From Burkholderiaceae bacterium (lineage in GTDB: Bacteria; Pseudomonadota; Gammaproteobacteria; Burkholderiales; Burkholderiaceae_D), in assembly GCA_014379395.1 (NCBI GenBank), contig JACMLV010000437.1, positions 1 through 26,189 of the forward strand: a stretch of 26,189 bases of DNA. The letters run 5' to 3'. The notes beneath the pieces are model-generated. The model had not been told where the DNA came from and made no database searches. It worked only from the letters and a program-made list of their open reading frames with translations. The position numbers were made by a program, and so were the translations under genes. Positions within the stretch are counted from its first letter, which is position 1. Every line of letters starts with the position of its first letter. Below are positions 23,847 to 26,189 of the stretch, piece after piece.

Positions 23847-25016
23847 ATGAAGATCCATGAGTATCAAGGCAAAGAAATCCTCCGGAAATTTGGAGTGACG
23901 GTTCCGCGCGGTATCCCGTGCATGTCCGTCGAAGAAGCGGTCAAAGCTGCAGAAACCCTGGGCGGCCCGGTTTGGGTGGTCAAGGCGCAAATCCATGCCG
24001 GCGGTCGCGGCAAGGGCGGCGGCGTGAAAGTCGCTAAGACGCTCGAGCAAGTCAAAGAGTACGCGGATCAAATCATGGGTATGCAACTGGTCACGCACCA
24101 GACCGGCCCTGAAGGTCAAAAAGTGCGTCGCCTGCTGGTTGAAGAAGGCGCCGACATCAAGAAAGAATTGTACGTTTCGATGGTCACCGACCGCATCAGC
24201 CAGCGCGTGGTCCTGATGGCTTCCTCCGAAGGCGGCATGGACATCGAAGAAGTCGCTGAAAAGCACCCGGAATTGATTCACCAAGTCGCCATCGACCCAA
24301 GCGTGGGCCTGACCGACGCCGAAGCCGATTCGATCTCGACCAAGATCGGCGTGCCTGCCGCGTCGATCGCCGACGCGCGCGCCCAACTGCAAGGCCTCTA
24401 CAAGGCTTACTGGGAAACCGACGCCTCGCTGGCCGAAATCAACCCGCTGATCCTGACCGGCAGCGGCAAGGTCATCGCCCTCGACGCGAAGTTCAACTTC
24501 GACTCGAACGCGCTGTATCGCCAGCAAGAAATCGTCGCCTACCGCGATCTGGACGAAGAAGATCCAGCTGAAGTCGAAGCGTCGAAATTCGACCTCGCCT
24601 ACATCTCGCTCGACGGCAACATCGGCTGCCTGGTGAACGGCGCCGGCCTGGCCATGGCCACCATGGACACCATCAAGCTGTTCGGCGGCGAGCCGGCCAA
24701 CTTCCTCGACGTCGGCGGCGGCGCAACGGCTGAAAAAGTGACCGAAGCGTTCAAGATCATGTTGAAAAACCCAGGCCTGAAAGCCATCCTGGTCAACATT
24801 TTCGGCGGCATCATGCGTTGCGACGTGATCGCCGAAGGCGTCATCGCCGCGGTGAAGGCCGTTTCCCTCGACGTGCCGCTGGTGGTGCGCATGAAGGGCA
24901 CCAACGAAGATCTGGGCAAGAAGATGCTGGCCGATTCCGGCTTGCCTATCATCTCCGCAGACACGATGGAAGACGCAGCGAAGAGCGTTGTTGCCGCTGC
25001 TGCCGGTAAAGCTTAA
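23847..25016 (+). CDS. sucC: succinyl-CoA ligase, beta subunit (ADP/GDP-forming)
   Basis: SucC is the nucleotide-binding subunit of the TCA-cycle enzyme that makes ATP or GTP from succinyl-CoA. The 389-residue protein starts MKIHEYQGKEILRKFGV, then GGRGKGGGVK in the ATP-grasp fold, LAEINPLILT with metal-binding Glu/Asn, FLDVGGGA and VNIFGGIMRCD in the C-terminal ligase domain. The ATG at 23847 has GAAGGGAAG about ten bases upstream, and the length equals that of the family. sucD follows after 13 bp. Confidence 0.98.
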   Translation: MKIHEYQGKEILRKFGVTVPRGIPCMSVEEAVKAAETLGGPVWVVKAQIHAGGRGKGGGVKVAKTLEQVKEYADQIMGMQLVTHQTGPEGQKVRRLLVEEGADIKKELYVSMVTDRISQRVVLMASSEGGMDIEEVAEKHPELIHQVAIDPSVGLTDAEADSISTKIGVPAASIADARAQLQGLYKAYWETDASLAEINPLILTGSGKVIALDAKFNFDSNALYRQQEIVAYRDLDEEDPAEVEASKFDLAYISLDGNIGCLVNGAGLAMATMDTIKLFGGEPANFLDVGGGATAEKVTEAFKIMLKNPGLKAILVNIFGGIMRCDVIAEGVIAAVKAVSLDVPLVVRMKGTNEDLGKKMLADSGLPIISADTMEDAAKSVVAAAAGKA

Positions 25017-25029
25017 TTAAGGAATCAAC

Positions 25030-25911
25030 ATGTCCATTCTGATCAATAAAGATACCAAAGTCGTCACCCAGGGGATCACCGGCAAGACCGGCCAATTCCA
25101 CACCCGCGGCTGCCGCGATTACGCGAACGGCAAAAACTGCTTCGTCGCTGGCGTGAACCCGAAGAAAGCCGGCGAAGATTTCGAAGGCATTCCTATTTTC
25201 GCTAACGTCACCGAAGCGAAAAAAGAAACCGGCGCCAACGTGTCGGTCATCTACGTGCCGCCAGCCGGCGCCGCCGCCGCGATCTGGGAAGCCGTCGAAG
25301 CCGAACTCGACTTGGCAATCTGCATCACCGAAGGCATTCCTGTGCGCGACATGATGGCCCTGAAGGACCGCATGGCGAAAGCCGGCAGCAAGACCTTGCT
25401 GCTGGGCCCTAACTGCCCAGGCTTGATCACGCCAGACGAAATCAAGATCGGCATCATGCCAGGCCACATCCACAAGAAGGGCCGCATCGGCGTCGTTTCG
25501 CGTTCGGGCACCCTGACCTATGAAGCAGTCGGCCAGCTGACCGCACTGGGCCTGGGCCAATCGAGCGCAGTCGGCATCGGCGGCGACCCGATCAACGGCT
25601 TGAAGCACATCGACATCATGAAGATGTTCAATGACGATCCGGACACCGACGCGGTCATCATGATCGGCGAAATCGGCGGCCCGGACGAAGCCAACGCGGC
25701 TTACTGGATCAAGGAAAACATGAAGAAGCCAGTGGTTTGCTTCATCGCCGGCGTGACCGCGCCTCCAGGCAAGCGCATGGGCCATGCCGGTGCCTTGATT
25801 TCCGGCGGCGCCGACACCGCGCAAGCCAAACTCGACATCATGGAAGCTTGCGGCATCAAAGCGACCAAGAATCCGTCGGAAATGGCGCGCCTGCTGAAGG
25901 CCATGCTGTAA
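25030..25911 (+). CDS. sucD: succinyl-CoA ligase, alpha subunit
   Basis: SucD binds CoA and carries the phosphorylated histidine of the enzyme. The 293-residue protein shows the CoA-binding start VVTQGITGKTGQFHT, VAGVNPKKAG, VIYVPPAGAAAAI, LGPNCPGLI, SRSGTLTYEAV, GIGGDPINGL and the active-site loop GKRMGHAGALISGG, in which the His is the phospho-acceptor. AAGGA lies eight bases before the ATG. It is coupled to sucC and is followed by a strong terminator. Confidence 0.98.
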   Translation: MSILINKDTKVVTQGITGKTGQFHTRGCRDYANGKNCFVAGVNPKKAGEDFEGIPIFANVTEAKKETGANVSVIYVPPAGAAAAIWEAVEAELDLAICITEGIPVRDMMALKDRMAKAGSKTLLLGPNCPGLITPDEIKIGIMPGHIHKKGRIGVVSRSGTLTYEAVGQLTALGLGQSSAVGIGGDPINGLKHIDIMKMFNDDPDTDAVIMIGEIGGPDEANAAYWIKENMKKPVVCFIAGVTAPPGKRMGHAGALISGGADTAQAKLDIMEACGIKATKNPSEMARLLKAML

Positions 25912-25937
25912 TTTAAGCGTCGCGCGAGCAGCAACAG

Positions 25938-25966
25938 ACGGGGAGCCTTGCGCTCCCCGTTTTTTT
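25938..25966 (+). terminator. intrinsic terminator after sucCD
   Basis: ACGGGGAGC and GCTCCCCGT form a perfect 9-bp stem around CTTGC, followed by seven T residues. It lies 26 bp after the sucD stop and ends the sucCD transcript before the FHA gene. Confidence 0.95.
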
Positions 25967-25985
25967 ATCGAATGAAGGAGGCTGG

Positions 25986-26189
25986 GTGGCGAAATTGATC
26001 ATATCGCGCGAGGGCGAGGAGACGCGCACGGTGCCGCTGGCCAAGGGCCGCGTCAGCCTGGGCCGGCGCCGGCTTAACGACATCGTGCTGGCCCATCCGG
26101 CCGTCAGCGGCGAGCACGCCGTCATCGTCACCATCCTCGACGACTCGTATCTGGAAGACCTGGCCAGCACCAACGGCAGCTTCGTCAAC
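25986..26189 (+). CDS. FHA-domain protein, 5' end only
   Basis: The frame from a GTG at 25986, with AAGGAGG four bases upstream, stays open to the window end (68 codons). It matches the forkhead-associated fold: VSLGRRRLNDIVL, PAVSGEHAVI and LASTNGSFVN contain the conserved Gly-Arg, Ser-x-x-His and Asn-Gly positions that bind phosphothreonine. The rest, which would show whether it is fused to another domain, is outside the window. In related genomes a short FHA protein next to sucCD is often seen, but I cannot confirm this here. Confidence 0.85.
   Translation, partial: MAKLIISREGEETRTVPLAKGRVSLGRRRLNDIVLAHPAVSGEHAVIVTILDDSYLEDLASTNGSFVN

Overview
The window looks like a chromosomal segment of a GC-rich betaproteobacterium, most likely Oxalobacteraceae (Massilia/Duganella/Janthinobacterium type). 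This rests on the high-GC codon use, the panB-folK-pcnB-hda-AI-2E/purM arrangement, a Na+/solute symporter with its DUF4212 partner beside a TctDE-like two-component pair, recA-recX, and DUF2889-sucC-sucD. The genus is an inference from gene content and order; no rRNA or tRNA is present to confirm it.

Region 1, 1-7035, is accessory DNA with visibly lower GC than the rest. The left edge holds the last 27 codons of an unidentified plus-strand gene and a small minus-strand antitoxin-like gene with no toxin next to it. A detached and diverged copy of the last ~137 bp of panB follows (362-501). Two large divergent genes fill the space up to the intact panB. The minus-strand gene encodes a DUF4365-type nuclease-like domain, a long TPR-like helical array and, only after a -1 shift at an A8 run, a PIN-like ribonuclease domain. 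The plus-strand gene (4708-6936) encodes a PD-(D/E)XK-like domain and a C-terminal SEC-C zinc motif. I know of no described system with this composition. It is the best candidate here for a new, probably defensive, system, carried as cargo behind panB.

Region 2, 7036-12641, is a run of core minus-strand genes: AI-2E-family transporter, hda, a HAD phosphatase, pcnB, folK, a DUF486 membrane protein and panB. Gaps are short or negative, so much of it is probably cotranscribed. purM diverges from the transporter and ends at a strong hairpin terminator (13870-13907).

Region 3, 13967-20905, holds a small coiled-coil protein, an aspartate/glutamate-type racemase, a probable pyrophosphate-dependent phosphofructokinase, and a tightly overlapping four-gene minus-strand operon: response regulator, histidine kinase, DUF4212 protein, sodium:solute symporter. 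The overlaps suggest that the kinase pair controls, or senses the substrate of, the transporter.

Region 4, 20906-26189, reads on the plus strand: recA behind a near-consensus LexA box, recX, a ~490 bp non-coding stretch with iterated motifs and a structured leader, a DUF2889 gene, sucC-sucD of the TCA cycle with a clear terminator, and the start of an FHA-domain gene cut by the window end.
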